This document shows, in pieces, positions 17,714 to 26,448 of a DNA stretch of 64,000 nt (position 1 is its first letter; each line of letters opens with the position of its first letter). The notes beneath the pieces are model-generated. The model was given only the letters and a program-made list of their open reading frames with translations. It searched no databases and was not told the DNA's origin. The translations under genes were made by a program, and so were the position numbers. This DNA is from Methylobacterium sp. R2-1. GTDB lineage: Bacteria; Pseudomonadota; Alphaproteobacteria; Rhizobiales; Beijerinckiaceae. Location: the NCBI RefSeq assembly GCF_014191355.1, contig NZ_JACHWM010000016.1:62001-126000 (forward strand), given 5' to 3'.

Positions 17714-19606
17714 ATGACCGAACCCGCGCTTCCGCCCGCCCCCACACCCGCTTTCCTCTACGGAATGCCGGTACTCGGCACCGGTGAGACGGTCTCCTCG
17801 ATCGGTGCCGCGCTCACCGGTGCCGTGCTCGCACCTGCGGGTCGCCGCTGGCGGTTTGCTGTCGCCGGCACACTCGTCCTGATCCTCCTTTGGGCCGGCC
17901 TGCGCTCGGCCGTTCCCGCCGCCCTCGCCGCGGCCGGAGCCGGATGGTGGATCGGGCTCGCCTCGGGATGCCTGCTGATCTCGGGGCTGCTGCTGCTCGC
18001 GGGCGTCGCGTGGCGCTGCGGGATCGGCCGGCTGGCGCAGACCGCCGCCCTGCTCTGTGCTGGTCTCGCCGCCCTCCACCCGGTGCCGCTCCATTCAGTG
18101 AGCCTTGCGGCGTTGCTCGCGGCGGCCGGCGGATTCTGGGCGGCGGCGCTCCTGCCGGATCTGGCGGTTCTGCGCGACCGCCTCGCCGCGGAGCCGGATC
18201 GGCGATGGTCTCGCGTCTACCGCGTTCTGTCGGCCGGCTGGTCCGGCTCGGCGCTGCAATGGCTCGCCTGGGAGCGAGCGTCCCGAGGGTTCGCGTTGCT
18301 CGGCATCCTCGCGGCGGTGGCGGTGCTGATCGACCTCGCCCTGGCCGCGGCTTTTCGCACCGACCGGCACGACACCCTGCTCCCGGTCGCCCTGCTGGTC
18401 GAGGCGGTGCTCTCGGCTGCGGGGTTGATCGCGGCGCTCACCGTGACCCTGCGCCGGAGCCTCGGGCTTTACGGCCTCATCACCGGCCGGCATCTCGATA
18501 TCCTGGGGAGGCTGATCCTCGCCTTCGGCCTCGCGGCCCTCTATTGCCACGTCACCGAGAACGTCACTGCGCTCCTCTACGGCGATTCGGTCGAGCGGGC
18601 ACGCCTGACCCGCAGGCTCCTCGGCGACGAGGCACCCGCCTTCTGGACGCTCATGCTCGCCGGCCTTCTTCCCACGCAGTTGTTCTGGATCGCCCCCGTC
18701 CGCCGCAGCGCCATCGTCCTCGGCCTGATCGGCGCTCTCGTCGCCGCCGGCCTCGGCGCCGATCACGTGCTCGCCGCGCGGACCGGAACAACGGAAACGG
18801 ATCTCGCCGACCTCGGGACCGCCGCAGCCGCCGCGATCGGGTCCGCCGGGCTGTTCGTCCTCGGCCTGCTCCTGCTCTTCCGTCTTGTGCCGCCGGTCTC
18901 GATCGCCGAGACGCGGCAACTCGCTCTCGCCCACAACCCGCATGCGGCGCTTGGGGCGCCGGAGGCAGAGCTCGAATTCAGTCGCGACCGATCGTCGGAT
19001 CAGGGGCCGCGGCCGGGTCTTCTCGCAGTCTTCGCTTCGGAGGCCGAACTCGTCGAGGCCGTGCGAGGGCTTTCCGGGCCCGACGCACCGTCGCGGCTCG
19101 ACGCTTACGGCCCCGTGCCGATGCCGGAGGCCGCGGCCGCCCTGCACGTGGGTGGCCAGCGCCTGAACCGCTTCGCGCTGTCCGGCGCCTTCCTCGGTGC
19201 CGCGGCCTTCCTCGCGGCCCGCGTCATCGGTCTTGCAGATGCGATGCCGGAGGGGCTCGCGGACGTGGCGGCGCTCGCCTCACCCGCCACTTGGCCGGTC
19301 TTCTGGCCGGTCTCTTGGCCGCTCTCATGGGCCATGGCGGCGGTGCCGGCCCTCTCCGCCGGAGCGTTGGGCGGGGTCCTCGGTCTTGGAGCCGCGCTCG
19401 TCGTGGCGCTCAGGGCCACGCGACGCGATCACCGGCCGCCTTCCGCCCTCGCCGGACGTTTCGTCCTGACGATCGATCCCTCGCGCGAGCCCGACGCCGC
19501 CCGGTTCAACCCGGCCGCCCTCGTGCGGCGCCTCAACGCGCTGCCGGAAGCGGCCGGACGCCCCCTCGCCCTGTATGGTCCCTCTGCTCCGGTGCGGCTG
19601 CGGTGA
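17714..19606 (+). CDS. ActC-ActD-like fused membrane protein (alternative complex III related)
   Basis: A protein of about 630 residues. Residues 20-425 form a ten-helix NrfD/PsrC-type domain. Its middle (R-V-L-S-A-G-W-S-G-S-A-L-Q-W with L-A-W-E-R-A, then L-I-T-G-R-H-L-D) follows the ActC pattern of alternative complex III. From about residue 435 there is a DUF3341/ActD-like unit (L-A-V-F-A-S-E-A-E-L-V-E-A-V, then L-D-A-Y-G-P-V-P-M) followed by paired hydrophobic helices, as in ActD. ActC is a quinol-oxidising membrane subunit; here several residues are diverged, so activity is uncertain. The stop overlaps the next gene's GTG by four bases. No ActA, ActB or ActE gene is present nearby. Confidence 0.65.
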   Translation: MTEPALPPAPTPAFLYGMPVLGTGETVSSIGAALTGAVLAPAGRRWRFAVAGTLVLILLWAGLRSAVPAALAAAGAGWWIGLASGCLLISGLLLLAGVAWRCGIGRLAQTAALLCAGLAALHPVPLHSVSLAALLAAAGGFWAAALLPDLAVLRDRLAAEPDRRWSRVYRVLSAGWSGSALQWLAWERASRGFALLGILAAVAVLIDLALAAAFRTDRHDTLLPVALLVEAVLSAAGLIAALTVTLRRSLGLYGLITGRHLDILGRLILAFGLAALYCHVTENVTALLYGDSVERARLTRRLLGDEAPAFWTLMLAGLLPTQLFWIAPVRRSAIVLGLIGALVAAGLGADHVLAARTGTTETDLADLGTAAAAAIGSAGLFVLGLLLLFRLVPPVSIAETRQLALAHNPHAALGAPEAELEFSRDRSSDQGPRPGLLAVFASEAELVEAVRGLSGPDAPSRLDAYGPVPMPEAAAALHVGGQRLNRFALSGAFLGAAAFLAARVIGLADAMPEGLADVAALASPATWPVFWPVSWPLSWAMAAVPALSAGALGGVLGLGAALVVALRATRRDHRPPSALAGRFVLTIDPSREPDAARFNPAALVRRLNALPEAAGRPLALYGPSAPVRLR

Positions 19607-20832
19607 GTGCCGAGGAAAAGGGCGGCGCCGCTCGCAGGGCGGCAGGGGCGAAATCCGCAAGCGGCTACTTCCTCGATCCCGCCCGCCGCCCGGCGGCGGC
19701 GTTCGCCGTGGGGGTGGGATGCTTGCTGCTCGCGCTCCACCATGCCGGTCTGCCGCGTCTCGTGCCCTCCTATCTCGCCGCTTGGACCTGCCTCCTGGCC
19801 CTGCCTGCGGGGGCGCTCCCTGTCGTCATCATGATCGAGCGAGCGGACGCGTGGCGCCCGCAGCCCGAAACCGCCCTGTTGGAGACCCTGCGCGGCCTGC
19901 TGGTGCTGATGCCAGTGGCCGCCATCCTCGCTCTTCCGATCCCCCTCGCTGCCGGCCTGCTCTACCCAGGCCCGGACAGCGCCGGGCCGGACGGACCGCT
20001 CATCCTGTTCGGAAATGCGCCGCTGTTCCTCGCGGCCCGCCTCGGCCTCTACTTCGCCCTCTGGACCGGACTCGCCTTGCTCTTTGCCCGCCGCGGCGGC
20101 GAGCCCTGGGCCAAGGCCGGACGGATCGACGACGGGCGCGCGGTGCTCGGCCTCGGCCTCCACACGGTGGTCGGCACGCTGGCCGCCGACGATCTCGTCA
20201 TGGCGGTCGGCACCGATCCCGGTCTGCGCTTCCACGCCAGCGCCTTCGGCCTGCTGGTGCTGGCGGCGTGGTCGAGCCTCGCGCTCGCTGCAGCGATCCT
20301 CGTCGCGCCGCCGGATGTCGGGCCGGCACGGCGCCGGCACGACCGCCTGACGCCGCTCGCCGTGCTGCTCCTCGTCTGGGCCGGCCTGCACGCGGTCCAA
20401 TTCCTGATGCTCGGCGCCGCGGCCGATCCGGAGGCTGCCGCGTGGTACCGGTTGCGCTCGAGTTTCTACGGCCGCGTCTTGGCGCTGTCCGCGGCCGCCG
20501 TCGTGGCGCTCGCCGCCGCCCTGACCCTGCGCCCCGGCGAGAACCGCACACGGCTCGTGGCGGCGCTCGCTGTCGGAATCCACGGTGCCGAGCTGTTCTG
20601 GTTCGTCACGCCGGCCTTCCGTGGCGGCTTCCGCCTCGGTCTCACGGACCTTCTGGCGCTTGCCGGCCTTGCCGGTCTGGCCATGGGGCTGGCGCCCGCC
20701 GTCCGACGCCTGATCCCGGGGCTTGCCGTCACCCCCGCCTGGCCGGGCCGGCAGCGCGGGAGGGGGCATACGGGACCGGCGGCGGGGGACACACGCCGCA
20801 AATCGGTTGTTCGCCCTCCCGAAGCTTCCTAG
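19603..20832 (+). CDS. ActF-like polytopic membrane protein
   Basis: A protein of 409 residues with about ten hydrophobic helices. It resembles ActF, the second NrfD-like quinone-binding subunit of alternative complex III (Y-F-L-D-P-A-R-R at the N-terminus; L-H-T-V-V-G-T-L and H-A-S-A-F-G-L-L-V-L-A-A-W-S within). It starts at the GTG at 19603, whose last bases form the stop codon of the ActC/ActD-like gene (GTGA), a mark of translational coupling. The two proteins therefore probably form one membrane complex. Homology is remote, and no Fe-S or cytochrome c subunit is encoded beside it. Confidence 0.6.
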   Translation: MSAEEKGGAARRAAGAKSASGYFLDPARRPAAAFAVGVGCLLLALHHAGLPRLVPSYLAAWTCLLALPAGALPVVIMIERADAWRPQPETALLETLRGLLVLMPVAAILALPIPLAAGLLYPGPDSAGPDGPLILFGNAPLFLAARLGLYFALWTGLALLFARRGGEPWAKAGRIDDGRAVLGLGLHTVVGTLAADDLVMAVGTDPGLRFHASAFGLLVLAAWSSLALAAAILVAPPDVGPARRRHDRLTPLAVLLLVWAGLHAVQFLMLGAAADPEAAAWYRLRSSFYGRVLALSAAAVVALAAALTLRPGENRTRLVAALAVGIHGAELFWFVTPAFRGGFRLGLTDLLALAGLAGLAMGLAPAVRRLIPGLAVTPAWPGRQRGRGHTGPAAGDTRRKSVVRPPEAS

Positions 20833-20882
20833 TTTCCTCTCCCCACCCTCGACCTTGCGCGACGCAGAAGACCCCGGCGACC

Positions 20883-21704
20883 ATGTGCGAACTGCTCGGA
20901 ATGAGCGCGAATGTGCCGACCGACATCCGGTTCTCCTTCGCGGCGCTGGCCCGGCGCGGCGGCGAGACCGGGCCGCACGCCGATGGCTGGGGCATTACCT
21001 TCTACGAGGGACGCGGCTGCCGCTCCTTCCACGACCCGGAGCCGAGCGCCCGCTCCGAACTCGCCAAGCTGCTGCGCCGCTACCCCATCAAGAGCCGCAT
21101 CGTCGTCGCCCATGTCCGCAAGGCCAATCGCGGGCGCGTCAGCTTGGAGAACACCCACCCCTTCTCCCGCGAGCTGTGGGGTCGGCCATGGACCTTCGCC
21201 CATAACGGCCAGCTGAAAGGCGTGAAGCGCCTGCCGCTCGGCCGGTTCGAGCCGGTCGGCACCACGGACAGCGAGCACGCCTTCTGCTGGATCCTGTCGC
21301 AGCTCCAGGAACGCTTCCCCAAGCCGCCGCGCACGGCCGCCCTCGAGGCGGCGATCGCCGAGTACGCCTTCACCTTGTCCGAACTCGGCGTGTTCAACAT
21401 GCTGCTCACCGACAGCCGCGTGCTCTACGCCCATTGCGGCAAGCGGCTCTGCTACCTGACCCGCCGGGCCCCGTTCGGTACGGCGACGCTGATCGACGAG
21501 GATTGGCGGGTCGACTTCGCGCAGGAGACCACCAAGACCGATATCGTCACCGTGATCGCCACACGGGCGCTGACCCGAGACGAGACTTGGACCGAGCTGG
21601 AGCGCGGCGACACCCTGGTCCTGACCGACGGGGCCGTGCGGGTGCTGAAGGGTGTGTCGCGGCGGCGGTCGCGGCCGGCGCCAGAGATGCGTGGCGCGGC
21701 CTGA
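20883..21704 (+). CDS. Class II glutamine amidotransferase, YafJ-like
   Basis: A protein of 273 residues. The catalytic cysteine is residue 2 (M-C-E-L-L-G-M-S), exposed after removal of the methionine, as in N-terminal-nucleophile amidotransferases. Further marks are H-A-D-G-W-G-I, V-V-A-H-V-R-K-A, E-N-T-H-P-F and F-A-H-N-G-Q-L. No synthase domain is attached, as in the YafJ group, so the enzyme likely hydrolyses a gamma-glutamyl amide. The start at 20883 is fixed by the nucleophile. It lies 50 bases after the ActF-like gene and may share its transcript. The substrate is unknown. Confidence 0.88.
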   Translation: MCELLGMSANVPTDIRFSFAALARRGGETGPHADGWGITFYEGRGCRSFHDPEPSARSELAKLLRRYPIKSRIVVAHVRKANRGRVSLENTHPFSRELWGRPWTFAHNGQLKGVKRLPLGRFEPVGTTDSEHAFCWILSQLQERFPKPPRTAALEAAIAEYAFTLSELGVFNMLLTDSRVLYAHCGKRLCYLTRRAPFGTATLIDEDWRVDFAQETTKTDIVTVIATRALTRDETWTELERGDTLVLTDGAVRVLKGVSRRRSRPAPEMRGAA

Positions 21705-21945
21705 CGCTGCTCGGACTGGGTACGCCGGTCTGGGCTGCCGCATTCACGCCGCAGGATCGACCGATCATCTCTCCCCTCGTGGGACAGCCGATCGTCTTGT
21801 GTGCAAGCGTGGCAGTATTTCGCGTGGCGCGGGTGTGCGGTGCGGGACCGATGCGCTACAACTATGTTAAACGCCTCGCCGGGGCTTTCTCCGCGTGCCG
21901 CGCCGCCCCGTCTTTTGCCGAAATGCCCCGATCGCGAAGTACCCG

Positions 21946-22680
21946 ATGCGCAACGATACCGAAGCGACCCTGGATCGTCCCGCGATGACTGACGGCCGTC
22001 CCAAACTCTCAGACTCCATCCGCAGCCATCTCGGCGATCATCTTCGCAGCGTCTACGACACGCTCGGCGCGGGTGAGGATACACCGGTCCGCTTCTCCGA
22101 GCTGATCGGCAAGCTCGAAGAGGCCCTCAAGGCACAGGGCGAGCGGATCGATCCGGAGTTCCGCAACGGTCTGCTCGCCGCGGTGCCGTCCTTGCGCGCC
22201 TTCGCCCTGTCGCTGACCTCGAACCCCGCCCGCTCCGACGACCTCGTGCAGGACACCCTGCTGAAGGGCTGGCAGCACCGTGCCCGCTTCCAGCCGGGCA
22301 CCAACCTCAACGCGTGGCTCTTCACGATCCTGCGCAACATCTTCTACTCGGACCATCGCAAGCGGGTCCGCGAGGTCGAGGATCAGGACGGCTCCTACGC
22401 CGCCCGCCTCGCCACCGCACCGCATCAAGGCGACCGGCTCGACGTCGAGGATCTCCAGACGGCGCTCGCCAAGCTGCCGCCAGACCAGCGTGAGGCTCTC
22501 GTGCTGGTGGGTGCCGAGGGTGTTTCCTATGAGGAAGCCGCGACGATCATGGGCTGCAAGGTCGGCACGGTGAAGAGCCGCGTCAGTCGCGCCCGCGGCC
22601 GCCTCGCCGAACTCCTCGGCTACGACGAGGAGGATCTCTCCTCCGACCGCTTCATCCAGTCGGCGATGCCGGACGCCTGA
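21946..22680 (+). CDS. EcfG-family sigma factor with N-terminal NepR-like segment
   Basis: A protein of 244 residues. From about residue 71 it is an ECF sigma factor of the EcfG type: region 2 has D-D-L-V-Q-D-T-L-L-K-G-W and L-N-A-W-L-F-T-I-L-R-N; region 4 has L-P-P-D-Q-R-E-A-L-V-L-V and a helix-turn-helix ending G-T-V-K-S-R-V-S-R-A-R-G-R-L. Residues 22-61 (I-R-S-H-L-G-D-H-L-R-S-V-Y, then P-V-R-F-S-E-L-I-G-K-L-E) match the pattern of NepR, the anti-sigma factor that normally comes from a separate gene. The whole frame is open, so the two appear fused. The ATG at 21946 is preferred (GAAG upstream); 21985 is possible. Confidence 0.88.
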   Translation: MRNDTEATLDRPAMTDGRPKLSDSIRSHLGDHLRSVYDTLGAGEDTPVRFSELIGKLEEALKAQGERIDPEFRNGLLAAVPSLRAFALSLTSNPARSDDLVQDTLLKGWQHRARFQPGTNLNAWLFTILRNIFYSDHRKRVREVEDQDGSYAARLATAPHQGDRLDVEDLQTALAKLPPDQREALVLVGAEGVSYEEAATIMGCKVGTVKSRVSRARGRLAELLGYDEEDLSSDRFIQSAMPDA

Positions 22681-23222
22681 CGGTCGCCAGGGCGTTCGAA
22701 GCCGGTCCTCACTGAACGGCGTGGGCTCGTGTATCGGGATTGCCCGGCTCCGTTGGCGAAACTTGAAGCTTCGCCCGGATCTTTGGGGCGGTGGCGGGCG
22801 ATGTCGTCGGGTCGTCCGATGATCCTGGGCGGCTGAGAAAGCCGCTTCATCGGTCCATTCGCGACTTGGTCCGGTCGGGTTTTCACCGGCCGTCTTGCAC
22901 CAAGTCGCGGAGCGCGTGAGGGGCGTGATCCAACCCGTCCCTTGCTGCCTGCAACCGGATTGTCGGCAACGACCGGTCGCAGCTCTCTGGCTGTCGACAT
23001 CGGCGAGAGACGTTCGTCGCGATGAGCCGGCCGAATGTGAGCGGCACGCGACTCTGACTGCTCGGTGCTGATCTACCTGTCCGTCCGGTCGAACTTCGAG
23101 GCGGCCTCGGCAGCACTGACGACTTCAAGACCGGCTCGAACGCCGTCCCGCAGCCCGCCTTACTGGTCGGCCTCCGGGAGACCGGCAGGAGCGGATTGCC
23201 CTGCCGGTTCAAACTTTTACCG
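22681..23222. other. Intergenic region between convergent genes
   Basis: About 540 bases lie between the 3' ends of the sigma factor gene and the first mucR. A 9-bp hairpin (23181-23208) just beyond the mucR stop may end its transcript. I see no RNA gene, and no reading frame here has coding character or a ribosome binding site. Confidence 0.45.
23181..23208 (-). terminator. Hairpin downstream of mucR
   Basis: A perfect 9-bp inverted repeat (23181-23189 with 23200-23208) with a ten-base loop lies 15 bases past the stop of the MucR-family gene. The minus-strand exit side has no T-run, so termination efficiency is uncertain. Confidence 0.4.
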
Positions 23223-23759
23223 TCAGGCAGCCTTGCGCCGGCCGCCGGTCTTGCGCCCCTCGCCCGAAGCGGTGCCCTTGCGGCGCGGCTCGGCCGGCGC
23301 TTCCGAGACCACCTGGTCCACGGGCTCGGCGGCCTTCGCGGAAGACTTGCGACGCTGCTGGCCGAGGCCGAGATCTTTCGCGAGCGCCGAACGGGCGGCC
23401 GAATAGTTGGAGGAGACCGTCGGGTAGTCGGCCGGCAGGCCGTAGCGGCGGCGGTAACCCTCGATATCGAGGCCGTGCGTCGTCAGGTGGCGCTTGAGCG
23501 TCTTATAGGGTTTGCCATCGATGAAGGAGATCAGGGCGTCCGGCGTGATCGACTTCTTGATCTGAGCAGGCGAGGCCCGCTCGACTTCTTCCTCCTTCGG
23601 AGCCTGCGGCGTCGACAGGGCGACGAGCGCGGCATGAACCTGAACAATCAGGGCCGGGAGTTCGGGCGACGGCAGGGAGTTGTTCGAGACATAGGCCGAC
23701 ACGAGATCGGCAGCGAGCTCGATACGATCGATTTGTGAGACCTGACTTGTTTCAGACAT
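23223..23759 (-). CDS. mucR: MucR/Ros family transcriptional regulator (zinc-ligand Cys absent)
   Basis: A protein of 178 residues. The N-terminal half matches the MucR oligomerisation part (L-A-A-D-L-V-S-A-Y-V-S-N-N), followed by the Ros/MucR DNA-binding core (D-G-K-P-Y-K-T-L-K-R-H-L-T-T-H, then Y-R-R-R-Y-G-L-P-A-D-Y-P). Canonical family members hold zinc through Cys-x2-Asp/Cys and two histidines. Here the cysteine position reads I-S-F-I-D, so the cysteine is replaced by serine while both histidines remain. MucR proteins are global repressors or histone-like silencers of AT-rich promoters. The tail is basic and low complexity. A second paralogue lies at 40480. Confidence 0.92.
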   Translation of the reverse strand: MSETSQVSQIDRIELAADLVSAYVSNNSLPSPELPALIVQVHAALVALSTPQAPKEEEVERASPAQIKKSITPDALISFIDGKPYKTLKRHLTTHGLDIEGYRRRYGLPADYPTVSSNYSAARSALAKDLGLGQQRRKSSAKAAEPVDQVVSEAPAEPRRKGTASGEGRKTGGRRKAA

Positions 23760-24131
23760 TGTCCGTGATCCTGTTTGCCCCTCGTTCTTGTGAGCTAAAA
23801 GGATCTAGGAAAGTTTCAAGACCGGTTCTATGGGTTTTCCCGGAAAACGACTGCAAAATCGAGAAAAGGCCTCGATCTGGCCGATATTGCCAACGATCAG
23901 ACCGGTCCAGGCGGCAGTTTGGGGTTTCTCAAGGTGGTTCGCACAAGCTGAGGTTCGATCAGAGGCGTGATGAGCGACGTCTGATTCGGTTTTTCAACAA
24001 ATCGTGAGGGGCAAATTCGGGCTAGTCGCCGACTTCCGTTCGTGGAGTGGACCGGCTTTGGTGGATTGCGCCAGGTCAAGGCTCGCCCAAGGCCGTCGGT
24101 GCGGCCGGTTTCAGGCGGCCCGCGACCATGG
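23760..24131. other. AT-richer region upstream of mucR
   Basis: This gap is less GC-rich than the surroundings for its first 130 bases, as is usual for MucR-family promoters, which are often autoregulated through AT-rich sites. No specific operator could be delimited and no small ORF stands out. Confidence 0.4.
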
Positions 24132-24548
24132 TTACATGCCTGGCAGCGTCCTCTCATCGTCTTCGCGCCGTGTGGCGGGGCGGCGTTGCCTGCGGTGCTC
24201 CGGCTTCGGCGGCAGACTGCAGCGATAGATCACCGCGTCGGGTGGTCCCAGAGTAGCATTGAGCGGGACCGTGACAGTATCGCCGGAGAAGCGCCAGTTG
24301 CGGGTGCCGCGGTCCCAGTAGAGCCAAACCGTGGTGTCGTGGCCTTTCACGTCGAAGATGGCGGCCTTCTTCGACATCGCCCGAAGAGTTCGCGGTTCGT
24401 AGAGCCCCTTGCGGCGATAGGCGGCGCGGGAAGCCTCGTCCTGGCGATCGACGAAGGTGTTCTGGACGATCTGCAGCGTCGCCCCGGGCTTGCGGAGAAA
24501 TTTCTTGAAATCGCTTAGAGACCGCAAGACCACGGGCATGGCGTCCAT
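24132..24548 (-). CDS. Hypothetical protein of 138 residues
   Basis: No family was recognised. The sequence has ordinary soluble character (V-L-R-S-L-S-D-F-K-K-F-L-R-K-P-G at the start, then W-L-Y-W-D-R-G-T-R-N-W) and a basic tail. The frame has a plausible start at 24548, with an alternative at 24539, and no hydrophobic segment, so it is probably cytosolic. A tryptophan-rich central part argues that it is truly coding rather than a GC-driven open frame. It lies alone between mucR and the VWA gene. Confidence 0.6.
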   Translation of the reverse strand: MDAMPVVLRSLSDFKKFLRKPGATLQIVQNTFVDRQDEASRAAYRRKGLYEPRTLRAMSKKAAIFDVKGHDTTVWLYWDRGTRNWRFSGDTVTVPLNATLGPPDAVIYRCSLPPKPEHRRQRRPATRREDDERTLPGM

Positions 24549-24785
24549 CCAATCGTCAAGTCACGGACTCGTCCTGCATTGTGCGGGGGCACCTTAGTTC
24601 CGCTGAGATGACGGTTGTTCGTCACGCCCAAAGGCAGCATTGGGCGATATCCACCGGAAAACGGCGTCGTCCACAGGTCTCGAAGACTCTTGGGCCGGCT
24701 TTCCGAAGAACGAGCGGTGCCGTCGTGCGGACCTCAAAGGGCCATCCGGCTTGACCTGCCGGTCGGGCTCGGGCGTTTAGGCCCC

Positions 24786-25961
24786 ATGCTGCTGCAATTC
24801 TTCACGGGTCTGCGCGAGGCCCGCGTGCCGGTGTCCCTGCGCGAGTACCTCACCTTGCTCCAGGCGATGGAGAGCGACCTCGCGGACAAGCGGGTCGAGG
24901 AGTTCTACTTCCTCGCCCGCACCGTGCTGGTGAAGGACGAGTCCAACCTCGACCGGTTCGACCGGGTCTTCGCCTCCGTGTTCAAGGGTCTGGAGACGCT
25001 GGGCGAGGCGGTCGAGCCCGCCGCCATCCCCGAGGAATGGCTGCGCAAGCTCGCCGAGAAATACCTGACCGACGAAGAGAAGGCCGAGTTGAAGGCGCTC
25101 GGCTGGGACAAGCTGTTCGAGACCCTGAAACAGCGCCTCGCCGAGCAGAAGGGGCGCCACCAGGGCGGATCGAAATGGATCGGCACCGGGGGCACCTCGC
25201 CCTTCGGCGCCTACGGCTACAATCCGGAGGGCATCCGGATCGGCCAGGACGGCAACCGCAACTTCCGCGCCGTGAAAGTGTGGGACCGGCGCGAGTTCAA
25301 GGATCTGGACGATTCACGCGAACTCGGCACCCGCTCCATGCGAGTGGCGCTGCGCCGCCTGCGCCGCTTCGCCCGCTCCGGGGCGGCCGAGGAACTCGAC
25401 CTCGACGGCACGATCCGCGAGAGTGCCCGCAAGGGCTTCATCGACGTGAGGCTGCGGCCCGAACGGCGCAATGCCGTGAAGGTGCTACTCTTCCTCGATG
25501 TCGGCGGTTCGATGGACTGGCACGTGGAACTCGCTGAAGAGCTGTTCTCGGCGGCGCGCTCCGAGTTCAAGCACTTCGCGCACTACTACTTCCACAACTG
25601 CCCCTACGAGGCGGTGTGGACGGAAAACCACCGCCGCCACGACGAGCGCATCCCGCTCCTCGACGTGATCCGCACCTACCCGTCGGACTACCGGGTGGTG
25701 TTCGTGGGCGACGCCTCCATGAGCCCCTACGAGATCGCCCATCCCGGCGGCTCGGTGGAGCACTGGAACGCGGAGGCGGGCGAGGTCTGGCTCGGCCGCG
25801 TCCTCGATCACTTCCCCAAAGCGGTCTGGCTCAATCCCGTTCCGGCCGAGCACTGGGGCTACACCCAATCGATCGGCATGGTCCGCCGGATCTTTTCGGA
25901 GCGGATGTTCCCGCTGACGCTCGAAGGATTGGATGGGGCGATGCGGGCGCTGCTGCGTTAG
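24786..25961 (+). CDS. VWA domain-containing CoxE-like protein
   Basis: A protein of 391 residues of the CoxE/VWA type. The metal-ion-dependent adhesion site appears as L-F-L-D-V-G-G-S-M-D, near residue 238, with later ligands likely in V-F-V-G-D-A-S-M-S. The N-terminal half is helical and begins MLLQFFTGLREARVPVSLREY. CoxE-like proteins act with MoxR-type AAA ATPases as chaperones that insert metals into enzymes such as carbon monoxide dehydrogenase. No MoxR gene is adjacent here, so its partner must be elsewhere. Its last base pairs overlap the stop codon of a convergent pseudogene. Confidence 0.85.
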   Translation: MLLQFFTGLREARVPVSLREYLTLLQAMESDLADKRVEEFYFLARTVLVKDESNLDRFDRVFASVFKGLETLGEAVEPAAIPEEWLRKLAEKYLTDEEKAELKALGWDKLFETLKQRLAEQKGRHQGGSKWIGTGGTSPFGAYGYNPEGIRIGQDGNRNFRAVKVWDRREFKDLDDSRELGTRSMRVALRRLRRFARSGAAEELDLDGTIRESARKGFIDVRLRPERRNAVKVLLFLDVGGSMDWHVELAEELFSAARSEFKHFAHYYFHNCPYEAVWTENHRRHDERIPLLDVIRTYPSDYRVVFVGDASMSPYEIAHPGGSVEHWNAEAGEVWLGRVLDHFPKAVWLNPVPAEHWGYTQSIGMVRRIFSERMFPLTLEGLDGAMRALLR

Positions 25962-26411
25962 GCTTGGCCGCTCACGTCAATCTCGCCGATCGGCGCGGAG
26001 CGCGCCGCCTGAAAGGCCGCCAGGGCTGTGATGAGAACCGAGAGCGGCAAGGCGCCGTAGACGGCATATCCTGGTTCGAACGGCGTCTGGACGTATTCGT
26101 CGCCGCAGGGCGACCATTCGAACGGCAGCGTGTCCCGTTCGAGAGCAGCGTTCATCATCGGAACGCATGCGGTGAGCAGACCGGGATGAGGCCTGAAAGC
26201 CAGATCAGCGCCGCCTCCCCTGCCGCAGGGTTCCCACCCGCACGCCGCTGCGAATGCCGTGCCAGCCCGACGAATGCGGTCGCGAAGGGAACGCTGAGGA
26301 CCGCGCCGGTCAGGAAGGGATCGATGTCGTTCTGCGTGCAGGTTCCGTGTAGCCCAGCCCTTGCGGGAGCGGGACGGGCAGGAACGGCAGGAGTGCAAGA
26401 GCGGCCGCCAT
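25958..26411 (-). pseudogene. Frameshifted small membrane protein remnant
   Basis: Three consecutive frames on the minus strand make one plausible protein. It starts with a signal-like MAAALALLPFLPVPLP, shifts one base after G-L-G-Y-T to G-T-C-T-Q-N-D-I-D-P-F-L-T, then shifts one base again after L-I-P-V-C to L-L-T-A-C-V-P-M-M-N and ends in a hydrophobic helix (Y-G-A-L-P-L-S-V-L-I-T-A-L). Each segment alone stops early. Two single-base losses would explain the pattern. It lies 37 bases beyond the ferredoxin gene in the same direction. The family is unknown. Confidence 0.6.
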
Positions 26412-26448
26412 GGGCGCGGCGGACGGCGCGCCTCGTGACCGGCGCGCT

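Noticed and set aside
19575..20880. Reading the glutamine amidotransferase gene from the far upstream start of its open frame
   Set aside because: The catalytic cysteine must be residue 2, which fixes the start at 20883. The upstream part is the ActF-like gene in another frame.
22681..23222. tRNA or small RNA gene in the large gap after the sigma factor
   Set aside because: No cloverleaf, CCA end or T-loop sequence was seen. Only a short hairpin near mucR stands out.
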